Shown: in pieces, positions 50,670-61,410 of the stretch | Numbering within the stretch: the stretch's first letter is position 1 | Layout of the letters: the number at the start of each line of letters is the position of its first letter | DNA from: Asaia platycodi JCM 25414 | GTDB taxonomy: Bacteria > Pseudomonadota > Alphaproteobacteria > Acetobacterales > Acetobacteraceae | Assembly: GCF_000614545.1 (NCBI RefSeq) | Contig: NZ_BAKW01000002.1 | Span: forward strand, 124,001 to 188,000 | Direction of reading: 5' to 3' | DNA length: 64,000 nt | The notes under the pieces: generated by a model | The model's database searches: none | The model's input: the letters and a program-made list of their open reading frames with translations, nothing else | What the model was told of the DNA's origin: nothing | Position numbers and translations under genes: made by a program

Positions 50670-51683
50670 TCAGATCGTCTCGCGTGTGTGCACGCAAAGC
50701 GGGATGAGCGGCCCATCGAGGGGGGCGGGACTGCGACCGAGATGATGGCTCAGCGTCGAGAGCGCCGTGCGCGCTTCGAGCATGGGGTTCTGGTCCAGCA
50801 CCAGATCGATCACGCCGGATTTAAGCAGGCTGGCGCGATGAAGCGTCAGCTCATGGGTGATGAAGATCAGTTTCTCTGAAAGACCGAGTTTTCCGAGCAG
50901 GCGTGCAATGGCGTCTGCCCCCGTAGAGAAGTGATAGATCCCGACAATATCACGATGCTCCTGCAGTAGGGCATGAACGGCATCTGCCGCACGGTCGTCG
51001 TTTTCGAGGCATTCCTGAGCGGGCGTTGCGCAAAGCGCGGCGTAACGCTCGTCGAGGGCTGCCATGAAACCCGCATGGCGCTGTTGATGGCCTATATAAT
51101 GCATGGTGCCCGCGATCAGCGCGACACGCCCTGTGCGCGGGCCGAGAAGGCGCCCCATCATATCGGCGGCGATGCGCCCGGCGCGATGATTGTCAGAGCC
51201 GATATAAGCCAGCCGGTTGGGTGAGGTGATATCCGAGGCGATGGTGACGATCGGCAGTTTCTGCCCTGCCTCGGTGACCGCCTGACGAATGGCGGGATGA
51301 TCGGGGAGGCACAGAACGAGCCCATCGTAATCGCGGGCGAGCGTGCGAATGAGAGCGGCAGAGCGCTCGGGATGCGAGATAGGCGAGTGATGCTCGAAAC
51401 ATGCGATATTCTGCTCGCGATAGGCGGGCATGATGGTGCGAAACGCGTCCTGCAGGGCGGCGTGAAACAGATTGCCGGGGGGCTGCGTCACGACAGCGAT
51501 ACGTGCCAGCCTTGCATGAAGCGCGATCAGCCTGCGTCCGTCACCCAACTGGCGCGCAGCTTCGAGCACGACACGCTCCTTGGCAAGCTTCACGCCCCCA
51601 CGCCCGTTGATCACCCGATCGACGGTTGCGGTCGAAACGCCTGAATGGCGGGCGATATCCTGTATCGTTGCACGCTGCGACAT
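50670..51683 (-). CDS. LacI-family transcriptional repressor (B)
   Basis: 337 residues, intact. HTH: ATIQDIARHSGVSTATVDRVINGRG. The effector domain shows GLVLCLPDHPAIRQAV, AYIGSDNHRAG and GIYHFSTGADAIA. It is divergent from the second IolE-like operon (51.8 kb), whose dyads lie in the shared upstream region. This repressor likely governs that operon. Confidence 0.9.
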   Translation of the reverse strand: MSQRATIQDIARHSGVSTATVDRVINGRGGVKLAKERVVLEAARQLGDGRRLIALHARLARIAVVTQPPGNLFHAALQDAFRTIMPAYREQNIACFEHHSPISHPERSAALIRTLARDYDGLVLCLPDHPAIRQAVTEAGQKLPIVTIASDITSPNRLAYIGSDNHRAGRIAADMMGRLLGPRTGRVALIAGTMHYIGHQQRHAGFMAALDERYAALCATPAQECLENDDRAADAVHALLQEHRDIVGIYHFSTGADAIARLLGKLGLSEKLIFITHELTLHRASLLKSGVIDLVLDQNPMLEARTALSTLSHHLGRSPAPLDGPLIPLCVHTRETI

Positions 51684-51716
51684 GGGAGACCCAACGAAAA
51701 TGTGACATTGCTTATG

Positions 51717-51750
51717 TGATATATATCATCGATCTGATGCGAACACATCA
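51717..51750. promoter_or_regulatory. two candidate LacI operators in the divergent region
   Basis: TGATATATATCA (51717-51728, perfect palindrome) and TGATG-N6-CATCA (51735-51750) lie between repressor B and the IolE-like gene. The TGATG/CATCA arms echo the arms of the LacI A dyad at 46891, in keeping with related recognition helices. Confidence 0.5.
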
Positions 51751-51818
51751 ATTCTGCGCGTGTCCGACATGCGGCCCCGACCTAGGCTCATGGCATAGAC
51801 AGAATGCGGGAGCAGGCG

Positions 51819-52743
51819 ATGAGCCACCGGAAGATTTTGCCGTCGGGGGTGAGGCTGGGATGCAGCCCCCTTTCCTGGACAAATGATGTTCTTGAAGATC
51901 TTGGCGATGACACGCCGCTCGCCCAATGCCTCAGTGAGATGGCGCAAGCGGGTTATGAGGGCACGGAGCTTGGGCGCAAATACCCGCGTAATGCGGAAAC
52001 GCTGGCGCCACTACTGACTACCCACGAGCTGGCCCTCGCTTCAGGCTGGTATTCGGGCCGACTGGCCGAACGCGAGGATGAAGAGGAATGGGAGGAGGTG
52101 GCGAGCCATGCCCAGCTTTTGCGGGCACTTGGGTGCAAAATCATGGTCTATGGTGAATGTGGCGCATGGTGCCTTCTGCCTCGCCGCTGGACGAGAAGAT
52201 GTCGCGCCGTCTTACCCTGTCCAGGCAGCAGATGGGTGCCTATGCGACGCGTCTCGCGGCTTTCGATGCGCGGTTGCGCCGTCATTACGGCATCAGACTG
52301 GCCTATCACCATCACCTCATGATGGTGGCCGAGACGTTCCAGGAAATCTGCCAGCTTTTCGATGCGCTTTCTACCGAGGTCGGGCTCTTGCTCGATACGG
52401 GTCACGCCATGGCGGCTGGCTTCGATTACCGGCGTTTGATCGACCGTTATGACACGCGTATCTGCCATATCCATCTCAAGGATGTGCGCCCTGCCATTCT
52501 GGAGCGCGTACGCGGGCAGGACCTCAGTTTCAATGCAGCCGTGCGGGCGGGCATGTTTACGGTGCCGGGAGATGGCTGCATCGATTTCGGGCCGGTGGCC
52601 AGTTTCGTGCTGCAGAGCGGGTATCAGGCTGGATGATCGTCGAGGCTGAGCAGGACCCGGCCATGGCGCCCCCTCTGGCTGCTGTGACACGCGCACGCCA
52701 GAGTGTCGAAGCCGCGTTTGCCCCGCTTCTGCTGACGGCATGA
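51819..52743 (+). CDS. IolE-like TIM-barrel isomerase/dehydratase; two frame breaks
   Basis: [84 protein letters not shown] and MIVEAEQDP parallel IolE motif by motif. The protein is a paralogue of the iolE product at 30 kb. Bases are missing near 52160 and 52630; restored length is about 308 residues. The substrate may be another keto-cyclitol or keto-sugar. It begins a run of sugar oxidoreductases. Confidence 0.83.
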
Positions 52744-52851
52744 AACAGAACCCGGCAGGCACATGATCTGACCGGGGCCAGCAATCCCCTCCAGAACAAC
52801 GAAAATGGTGTTCCGCTTCGCAGGGTCGGGCGCCATTTCGGGAGCGTTTCA

Positions 52852-54025
52852 ATGAAGAAAAAGCAGCTCAATATTGGTCTGATCGGTTCGGGTTTCATGG
52901 GGCAGGCCCATGCCGATGCCTATCGACGGGCGTCACTGCTCTATCGCGATCTTCCGGCCTTGCCGCATCTTGCCATGCTGGCAGACGCCACGCCTGAACT
53001 GGCCGAAAAAGCGGCCCGCCGCTTCGGTTTCGAGCGATCGACAGGGGATTGGCGGGTATTGGTCAACGATCCTGCAATCGATGTGGTCGATATCACTTCG
53101 CCCAATCTGTTTCACAAGGAAATGGCGCTGGAAGCGATTGCTGCTGGCAAGCATGTCTATTGCGAAAAGCCGCTTGCCCTGAGTGCACAGGACGCTGCGG
53201 AAATGACCCTCGCCGCCCTAAAAGCGGGAGTGAAGACCATGGTGGCGTTCAATAACGTCAAGACGCCCGCGGCGCTTTACGCAAAACAGATCATCGAGCG
53301 CGGTGATATCGGACGCCCGACGCGGTTCAGGCGTGGTTCGATCAGGGTTTTTACAACGATCCGAACTTGCCTTTTTCTTGGCGTCTGAGGCGCAGCGAGG
53401 CCGGTTCTGGCGCGTTGGGCGATCTGGGCTCGCATGTGATTGCTGTGGGGCAATTCCTGATGGGCGATATCACCGCGACCATCGCGCAGAACCAGACGAT
53501 GTTCCGGCAAAGGCCGGTGCCGGAAGCCGGGTCGGGCTATGGCGCGACCCTCGGCGCAAATGCCGTCTGGGCCGATGTCGAGAATGAGGACCAGATTCAG
53601 GCTCTCGTGCAGTTTGCCTCCGGTGCCGGGGGAACGATCGAGGCGTCACGCATCGCGGCAGGCAAGATTTTCGGGGTGTACTGGGAAGTCTCCGGCACGG
53701 AGGGAACGCTCATCATGGATGGCGAGCGGTTCAATGAGCTCAAGCTCTATCGTTTTGGCGACGAAAAAACGGATCGCGGCTTTCGAACCCTGCTCGTCGG
53801 TAGTCAGGTGCCCCAGTTCTCGGCCTTTTTCGGTTTCGATTTGGGGGGGGCGGCCTCGGCTATTTCGATGTGAAAGTCATCGAGGTGCATGATCTCATCA
53901 CCGGCATCATGTCTGAAGGTGCCTGCTTCCCGGCTTTCGATTTCGGCCTGCGCAACCAGCAGATCATGGATGCCATGGAGGCCTCCGTTCACAGCCGAAG
54001 CTGGCAGATCCTGCCATCTGCATGA
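52852..54025 (+). CDS. Gfo/Idh/MocA-family oxidoreductase 1; two frame breaks
   Basis: LIGSGFMGQAHADAYRRA, YCEKPLALSAQDAAEMTLAA and GDLGSHVIAVGQFLMGD are conserved. They match the inositol-operon paralogue at 34.4 kb, so the two are sister genes. One base is missing near 53333. Another is missing in an eight-G run near 53845, where nine G restore the frame. Restored length is about 392 residues. The start ATG 52852 has GGGAGC upstream. NAD(P)-linked oxidation of a cyclitol or sugar is expected. Confidence 0.83.
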
Positions 54026-54079
54026 GCGCGTGCGCCCCGGATTTGCGACATCCCCATACCCTGACAGGGAGCAAGAAAC

Positions 54080-55092
54080 ATGTCTTTTCCTTCCACTTTG
54101 CCTGAACCCGATCGTCTCGATCCGGCCAGCATTCCGTCGCTCAGATGGGGGGTGATCGGTCCGGGTTGGATAGCCGAGCGTTTCGTCGCATCGGTCCAGA
54201 AATTCACCACTCAGAAAATCATCGGGATCGAGTCACGCGATGGCGCGCGTGCGGCGGAATTTGCGCGTCGTTTTTCCATTCCCCACGCCTTTGACGGGGA
54301 TATGTGCGATCATCCCGAGATCGATGCGCTCTATATCGCGACGCCTCATCCTTTCCATTTCGACATGGCCAGGCGCGCACTGGAGGCAGGCAAACCCGTA
54401 CTGGTCGAAAAGCCGATATGCGTTGCGGCGCATGAACTGGATTCGCTCATCGCGCTGGCCAAACGACGCGATGTGTTTTTGATGGAAGCGTTCTGGACGG
54501 ATTTCCTTCCCAAATTTTCCGTGCTGCGCAAGGTGCTGCAGGATGGCCTTGTCGGCGACGTAACAAGTGTTCTGGCCGATCATGGAGAGTTTTTTCTGCC
54601 GGACCATCGCATCATGCGCGCCGATCTGGGCGGCGGCCCGATGCTCGATCTGGGCACTTATGTGGTCGGGCTGGCAACGGGCATTCTGGGGCGCCCCGAT
54701 CATGTTCTGGCCCAGACGACGCCCGCAGAGAGCGGAGTGGACGGCCAGACAGGCATGCTGTTGCACTACCGCAGTGGCGCGCAGGCCGTTCTGCATACGA
54801 CCCTTCTCTCGCATACGCCCTGTCATGCCGTCATTGCCGGAAGAAAAGGGATGATCACCATGCGGGCAAATTCTATACGCCCGGCCCTTTCATCGTGCAG
54901 GCCAATGACCTCTCGACGCAGTGCGTTTTCGATGAACCGCGTTCGGCCTATGACGGGTTGCATTATCAGGTCGAGCATATGGCCTGGTGTCTCGGTCAGG
55001 GGCTGAAGCAATCGCCCATCAGACCGCTTTCAGCGTCGCTGCTGACTCTTGAGACGATGGATCGCGCCCGCGAGGCCGGGCGCGTAATTTGA
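54080..55092 (+). CDS. Gfo/Idh/MocA-family oxidoreductase 2 (trans-dihydrodiol-dehydrogenase-like); one frame break
   Basis: RWGVIGPGWIAERFVASVQ at the N-terminus, ATPHPFHFDMARRALEAGKPVLVEKPI and GGGPMLDLGTYVVGLA mark the dimeric dihydrodiol/xylose dehydrogenase branch. That branch differs from the inositol dehydrogenases on either side. One base is missing near 54868; restored length is about 338 residues. AGGGAGC precedes the ATG. Three dehydrogenases in a row suggest sequential oxidation or epimerisation of one sugar. Confidence 0.83.
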
Positions 55093-55120
55093 TGAAAAAC
55101 GGTTTCGGGAGACTGGCAGA

Positions 55121-56121
55121 ATGACGACACTTGCCTTGTTCGGCGCTGGCCGTATCGGTCAGGTCCACGCACGCAATCTGATGACCATGCAGGATATGAA
55201 ACTGGTGGCTGTCGCAGACCCGATCGCGTCTTCAGCGCGTGAAGACCTGCTGGCGCGCAGTCAGGCGCGATTGAGTGACGCAAAGGCCATTTTTGCCGAT
55301 CCCGATATCGACGCCTATCTGATTGCGAGCCCGACAGACACTCATGAGTCGCTGTTGCGTCAGGCCGCACGCACGGGCAAACCGGTTTTTTGCGAAAAAC
55401 CCGTCAGCCTCGATTTCAAGAAGGTGATTGATGTGGCCCGCGAAATCGACGCAGCAGGCAATCCCGTCATGCTCGGGTTTCAGCGCCGCTATGACCCCGA
55501 TTTTCTGCGCGTGAAAGAAGAAATCGCCTCCGGCCGCTCGGGGCGCGTGCAGCATATTGTCATGCATACGCGCGACCCATCTCCCCCACCTGCCAGCTAT
55601 ATCAAATCATCTGGCGGGTTGTTTCGCGATCAGGCCATTCATGATTTCGACATGACGCGCTATCTTCTGGGAGAGGAGATCGTGTCCGTCTACGCTACGG
55701 GTGCCTGTCTGATCGACCGGCGATAGGGGAGGCGGGTGATATCGATACCGCGATGATCACGCTGCGCTCGGAAAGTGGTCGTCTGGTGCAGATGATCAAT
55801 GCCCGGCATGCGGCTTTCGGTTATGATCAGAGGCTCGAAGCGGTCTGTGAAAAACGGGTTTTCTATGTCGCCAATCAGCCCGTAACGAATGTGGTCAGCG
55901 CCGATGCACAGGGATTTACATCCGCGCCGCCTATGGGCGACTTCATCACCCGATTTGCCGAAGCCTATCGTGCCGAGATGAATGCTTTTCGCGCCCTTAT
56001 CCAACAGGGCAGCAAGCCGCTCGCCACAATGCGGGAGGGTGTCGAAGCCCAGAGGCTGGCCGAAGCGGCCGCTCTGTCGTTGCAAGCGGGCGGTCCGGTT
56101 GCTGTGTCGGCTGTCGCGTAG
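55121..56121 (+). CDS. Gfo/Idh/MocA-family oxidoreductase 3 (inositol 2-dehydrogenase-like); one frame break
   Basis: TLALFGAGRIGQVHARNLM, FCEKPVSLDFKKVIDVA, MLGFQRRYDPDF and the catalytic Asp/His of FRDQAIHDFDMTRYLLG are those of inositol dehydrogenases. One base is missing near 55717 (DPAIGEAGDIDTA when restored). Restored length is about 333 residues. It is a second IolG-type enzyme besides the one at 31.7 kb. Isomer preference (scyllo, chiro) cannot be read. Confidence 0.85.
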
Positions 56122-56309
56122 CGTTATCGCCCGGTCTCATCGCTGACTTTCGTTTTAAATCTTCAAGCGAACTGCATGGTGGATGGTATTTTTACGGGTG
56201 TTTCATGAACCTCATGCATAAGCCTATGCCGAATTCATGCTCTAATAACCCTTGAGGTGCCACTCTACGCTCTCGCCAACCGTGGAAAACGGATGAGGAG
56301 GGTCGAAAC

Positions 56310-56639
56310 ATGGCGGAGAAAACCCATACTGCCCAGAAGGCTTTCGGTGACATGGCACCGGATCTGGCGCGTTATACCGACCAGATTTTGTTCGACGAGG
56401 TCTGGGCGCGGCCCGGTTTGACCCCGCGGGAGCGGTGTATGGTGACAATCACCTGTCTGATTGCGCTCTATCGTGGCAACGAACTCGGTTTCCACCTGCG
56501 CAAGGCGCTGGATACCGGGGTCACACGCGAGGAGATCATCGAAATCATCACCCATCTGGCCTTTTATTCCGGCTGGCCCACAGCCTCTTCTGCGCTCGCC
56601 ATTGCGAGGCAGGTTTTTGCAGATGACAAGGAGTCCTGA
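56310..56639 (+). CDS. carboxymuconolactone decarboxylase-family protein
   Basis: 109 residues, intact, with GGAGGG upstream. LTPRERCMVTITCLIALYRGNELGFHLRKALDTG is split by two short helices in the AhpD/CMD fold. No CxxC redox pair is seen, so a peroxidase-type AhpD role is unlikely. The following SDR starts three bases after its stop, so the two are translated together. Exact activity is unknown. Confidence 0.85.
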   Translation: MAEKTHTAQKAFGDMAPDLARYTDQILFDEVWARPGLTPRERCMVTITCLIALYRGNELGFHLRKALDTGVTREEIIEIITHLAFYSGWPTASSALAIARQVFADDKES

Positions 56640-56642
56640 ACC

Positions 56643-57382
56643 ATGACCCAGAACATTGCCGGAAAAATCGTTGTCATTACCGGGGCGAGCAGCGGTCTCG
56701 GTGAGGCTGTGGCACGACGTCTGGTCGCAGAGGGCGCCAAAATCGTGATCGGTGCGCGCCGCATGGACCGTCTTGAGGCTCTGGCGGATGCCTGGGCCTT
56801 GATCGCAAGGCAATCGTCAAGACCGATGTGAGCAAGGCCGATGAGGTTCAGGCGCTGGTTGATCAGGCCATCAGCCTTTATGGCCGTGTCGATGTGCTGA
56901 TCAATAACGCCGGGCTCATGCCGTCATCGCCGCTCGAAAAACGCGATATCGCCGCTTGGGATGCGATGATCGACATCAATCTCAAGGGCACACTTTACGG
57001 TATTGCCGCTGTGCTGCCGCAGATGCAGCGTCAGAAAAGCGGTCATATCATCAATGTGGCGTCTGTGGCCGGGCACAAGGTCGGGCCAGGCGGTGCGGTT
57101 TATTCGGCCACGAAAACCGCCGTGCGGGTGTTGTCGGAGGGGCTGCGTCAGGAAGTGAAAGCCTATAATATCCGCACCACCATCATCTCCCCCGGTGCGG
57201 TGGCAACTGAACTGACCGGCAGCGTCACCGATGCAGAGACGGCCCAGCGCATGAAAGCGTTCTACGAACAGGTGGCCATTCCGCCTGAATCCTTTGCCGA
57301 TACGGTGCTTTTCGCCATGAGCCAGCCTGAGGCGGTGGATATCAACGAAATCCTGTTCCGCCCGACGGCGCAGGAATACTGA
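56643..57382 (+). CDS. SDR-family oxidoreductase; one frame break
   Basis: [15 protein letters not shown] (NADP loop), NNAG ([11 protein letters not shown]), the catalytic S (NVASVAG) and YSATK are visible, with the family's PGAVATEL. One base is missing near 56792; restored length is about 247 residues. It resembles the clavulanate/serine dehydrogenase-like SDR group often paired with CMD genes. Role in detoxification of carbonyls is a guess. Confidence 0.85.
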
Positions 57383-57401
57383 GTCAGCCCAGCCGGAAAA
57401 T

Positions 57402-58294
57402 TCAGCCGCGATAACGCAGCGCCTCGACCACGAGCCGAAAGGCGGCGGAGGCGTTGCGACGGCTCGGGTAATAAAGATGATAACCGGGGAAAGGCGGGCA
57501 CCAGTCTTCCAGCACACGGATCAGCCGACCGGCCTGCACATGCTCGTTCATCTGGTCTTCCATGACGCAGGCCAGCCCGAAACCGTCGAGCGCCGCCTGA
57601 CGGACCATCGAGGCGTTGTTGAACGTCAATTGCCCCTCGACACGCACGCGCAAAGCGCGTCTGCCTTTTTCCAGCTCCCACGCATAGACGCCGCCAGAGC
57701 TGCGCATGCGCAGGTTGATGCAGCGATGCTGCGCCAGATCCTGCGGGCGCAGCGGTCTTGGATTATTGGCGAAATAGTCAGGCGATCCCACGACGGCCAT
57801 ACGCAGGGGTGGCCCGATGGGCACGGCGATCATGTCTCGGGCGATCGTTTCCTCCAGCCTCACACCTGCATCGAAGCGATCGGCAACGATATCGGTCAGG
57901 CCGGAATCGAGTGACAGTTCGACGTGAATATCAGGATGATCCGGCAGAAGGGTCTTGAGTTTCGGCCAGAGCAGGCTGGAGGCTGCGTGCTCCGAGGTCG
58001 TGATCCGCACCGTGCCTGACGGTCTTTCAGATAATTCGCTGAGAGAGGCAATTTCTTCGGCGATGCTGTTCAGGCTGGCGCCAGGGTCTGCAACAGGCGC
58101 TCGCCCGCCTCGGTTGCGGAAACGCGCCGTGTCGTGCGTGTGAGCAAGCGCACGCCCAGCCGGGTTTCGAGCCTCCTGACAGTGTGGCTCAGAGCGGATT
58201 GGGACGTGCCGAGCCGGGCGGCGGCACGGGTAAAGCTCTGCTCCTCTGCCACCGCCAGAAAGGCATTGAGATCGACCAGCTCGTCGCGTTGCAT
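57402..58294 (-). CDS. LysR-family transcriptional regulator; one frame break
   Basis: HTH: FLAVAEEQSFTRAAARLG and QSALSHTVRRLETRLG. The effector domain contains GTVRITTSEHAASSLLWPKL, ELSLDSGLTDIVADRFDAGVRLEE and the usual C-terminal FGLACVMED. One base is missing near 58082; restored length is about 298 residues. It is divergent from the cupin/aldo-keto reductase pair and convergent on the SDR. The AAV-type pattern (CrgA-like group) is typical of redox-stress LysRs. Confidence 0.88.
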
Positions 58295-58322
58295 TCATGA
58301 AGTCCCGATATAGGTTTGTGCG

Positions 58323-58339
58323 GATTATAGCATCTAATC
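58323..58339. promoter_or_regulatory. candidate LysR operator
   Basis: GATTA-N7-TAATC is a perfect 5-bp dyad in T-N11-A geometry. It lies between the divergent LysR and cupin genes and has the same spacing as the dyad at 22294. Confidence 0.55.
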
Positions 58340-58420
58340 GCATGGAGATGTCTGTGGTCTTGTGATCCGGGTCGAAAGAGCGCCGTCAGACGCGCCCGTT
58401 TTTCGCTTGGAGTGTTTCTC

Positions 58421-58810
58421 ATGGATATCAGACATCCCGGTTTTGCCCCCTCGGCCAAAGGGCCGTCAGACTGGTTTACCGGCACGGTGCGTGTCGATTC
58501 CCCTTTTGCCGGCAGCGGGGCTCTCGCCTGCGCGACGGTGACATTCGAGCCAGGCGCCCGCACGGCCTGGCATAGTCACCCTCTGGGCCAGACCATTCTC
58601 ATCACTTCGGGTCTGGGCTGGGTACAGCGCGATGGCGGTGCGGTGGAGCAGGTTCAGGCGGGTGACATGGTCTGGTTCGAGCCGGGTGAAAAGCACTGGC
58701 ACGGCGCTTCTGCGAGCTGCGCCATGACCCATATCGCCATTACCGAAACGCAGGACGGCAAATCCACCGAGTGGATGGAGAAGGTCAGCGACGCGCAGTA
58801 TCGCCGTTGA
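58421..58810 (+). CDS. cupin-domain protein
   Basis: 129 residues, intact. The cupin motif 1 is AWHSHPLGQTILITSGLGWV (metal-binding His residues) and motif 2 is GDMVWFEPGEKHWHGA. Single-domain cupins of this type are often linked with aldo/keto reductases and CMD genes, as here. It begins the operon controlled by the neighbouring LysR. The reaction is unknown. Confidence 0.87.
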   Translation: MDIRHPGFAPSAKGPSDWFTGTVRVDSPFAGSGALACATVTFEPGARTAWHSHPLGQTILITSGLGWVQRDGGAVEQVQAGDMVWFEPGEKHWHGASASCAMTHIAITETQDGKSTEWMEKVSDAQYRR

Positions 58811-59830
<1,020 letters not shown>

Positions 59831-59832
59831 AC

Positions 59833-60207
59833 TTAGCCTAGCTGATCGAGGAGAGCCTTGTTCTCCTCACCCCAGCAATAGAGCAATTCAAGCGGCTCTA
59901 TGAAGCGTTGTCCGAGCGGCGTCAGCCGGTATTCTACCGCTGGCGGCATGGTCTGAAGAACAATGCGTTCGATGATTCCCATATCCTGCAATTCGCGCAG
60001 GGTCTGGGTCATCATTTTCTTGGAAATACCTGGTAAATTGCGTTGCAGGCTACCGGGACGTGCTGCGCCGCCCATCAGATGCAGCGCGTGCAGCACCATC
60101 GTTACCCATTTGCCGGAAAACAGTTTGAGCAGGCGGCGTGGGGCACAATCTTCGGCAAAAGGACCCTTGCGGTAGGGTCTGAGCGGGTCAGGGCTGATTT
60201 CGGTCAT
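59833..60207 (-). CDS. HxlR-family transcriptional regulator
   Basis: 124 residues, intact. The winged helix has LLKLFSGKWVTMVLHALHLMGGAARPGSLQRNLPGISKKMMTQTL in separate conserved blocks, followed by VEYRLTPLGQRFIEPL. Family members sense reactive electrophiles or aldehydes. ATG 60207 is chosen over 60234, as the family starts near this point. It is divergent from the PRISE-type reductase and presumably regulates it. Confidence 0.88.
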   Translation of the reverse strand: MTEISPDPLRPYRKGPFAEDCAPRRLLKLFSGKWVTMVLHALHLMGGAARPGSLQRNLPGISKKMMTQTLRELQDMGIIERIVLQTMPPAVEYRLTPLGQRFIEPLELLYCWGEENKALLDQLG

Positions 60208-60219
60208 GGTTCCCTTTGG

Positions 60220-60266
60220 GTACCCAGGGCACAAAAAAGTGCCGGATTGCGTTTTGTATCCAGGGC
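60220..60266. promoter_or_regulatory. candidate HxlR operator region
   Basis: GGCAC-AAAAAA-GTGCC (60228-60243) is a perfect inverted repeat. A near-identical direct repeat GTACCCAGGGC (60220) / GTATCCAGGGC (60256) flanks it. The region separates the divergent HxlR and reductase genes. Confidence 0.5.
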
Positions 60267-60308
60267 GCCCAGCTTCGGGAAGAAGAAAAACACTTCCCGG
60301 GAGGGTTC

Positions 60309-61373
60309 ATGACTCACAAGGCTCTTATCATCGGCGCGACCGGCATGGTCGGCCAGAATCTTGCCAATCGCCTGGTTGCTGAAGGCTGGACAGTTTACGG
60401 TCTGGCGCGGCGCATCGAGGCGCTCCCCTCTGGCGTGTTGCCCATCAAGGCGGACACGCTCGACCCCGACGCCTTGCGTGACGCTCTGGCCGGTCTGGCG
60501 CCTAGCCATGTCTTTTTCACGACATGGACGCGTCGTGAGACCGAGCGCGAAAACTGCCTTGCCAATAGTGCGATGCTGCGCAACGTGTTCGAGGCACTGC
60601 CTCACCCGGAGCGTCTCACCCATGCCAGCCTCGTAACGGGGCTCAAGCACTATCTCGGCCCGTTCGAGGCCTACGCTAAAGGCGCGCCCCCGGTTACGCC
60701 CTTTCGCGAGACCATGCCGCGTCTCGATGTCGAGAATTTCTATTACGCTCAGGAAGACGTGCTTTTCGAAGCCGCTGAAAAGCACGGTTTTGCATGGAGT
60801 GTGCATCGCCCGCATACCGTGATCGGCCATGCTGTCGGCAATCTGATGAATATGGGCACGACGCTCGCGGTCTACGCCTCGCTTTATCGCGCGACCGGTC
60901 TGCCTTTTGTTTTTCCCGGTTCACCAGTGCAATGGTCCAGTTTGACAGACGTGACCGATGCGCGCCAGTTGGCCCGACAGATTCACTGGGCGGCAACAAG
61001 CCCGGCGGGGCGAAATGAGGCCTTTAATGTGGTCAATGGCGATGTGTTTCGCTGGAGCGGCCTCTGGCCTGAAATCGCAGCCTGGTTCGGTCTTGAGGCG
61101 GCGCCCTATCCGGGTCATGCGACGTCTCTCGAAACGATGCTAAAGGGTAAAGAGGGCGACTGGGCAGCGCTGGTGGCCAAACACGGGCTTGTCGAGCCCG
61201 AATTCACCCGTCTGGCCTCGCCCTGGCACACGGATGCCGATCTGGGCCGACCCGTCGAATGCGTGACGGATATGAGCAAAAGCCGGGAACTGGGCTTCAC
61301 GGGTTATCAATCCACACGCAGCTCGTTCTTCGATCTTTTCACCCTGCTGCGTGCCCAGCGTTATATCCCCTGA
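60309..61373 (+). CDS. SDR-extended NAD(P)-dependent reductase (PRISE/progesterone 5beta-reductase-like)
   Basis: 354 residues, intact. ALIIGATGMVGQNLANRL binds NADP. SLVTGLKHYLGPFEAYAKG and NFYYAQEDVLFEAAEKHGFAWSVHRPHTVIGHA mark the PRISE family that reduces enones. The start ATG 60309 has GGGAGGG upstream. Together with the HxlR regulator this suggests induction by electrophiles. The physiological substrate is unknown. Confidence 0.85.
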   Translation: MTHKALIIGATGMVGQNLANRLVAEGWTVYGLARRIEALPSGVLPIKADTLDPDALRDALAGLAPSHVFFTTWTRRETERENCLANSAMLRNVFEALPHPERLTHASLVTGLKHYLGPFEAYAKGAPPVTPFRETMPRLDVENFYYAQEDVLFEAAEKHGFAWSVHRPHTVIGHAVGNLMNMGTTLAVYASLYRATGLPFVFPGSPVQWSSLTDVTDARQLARQIHWAATSPAGRNEAFNVVNGDVFRWSGLWPEIAAWFGLEAAPYPGHATSLETMLKGKEGDWAALVAKHGLVEPEFTRLASPWHTDADLGRPVECVTDMSKSRELGFTGYQSTRSSFFDLFTLLRAQRYIP

Positions 61374-61410
61374 AGCATGCGACCACCCGAACACGTCTCC
61401 GGATTGGGCT

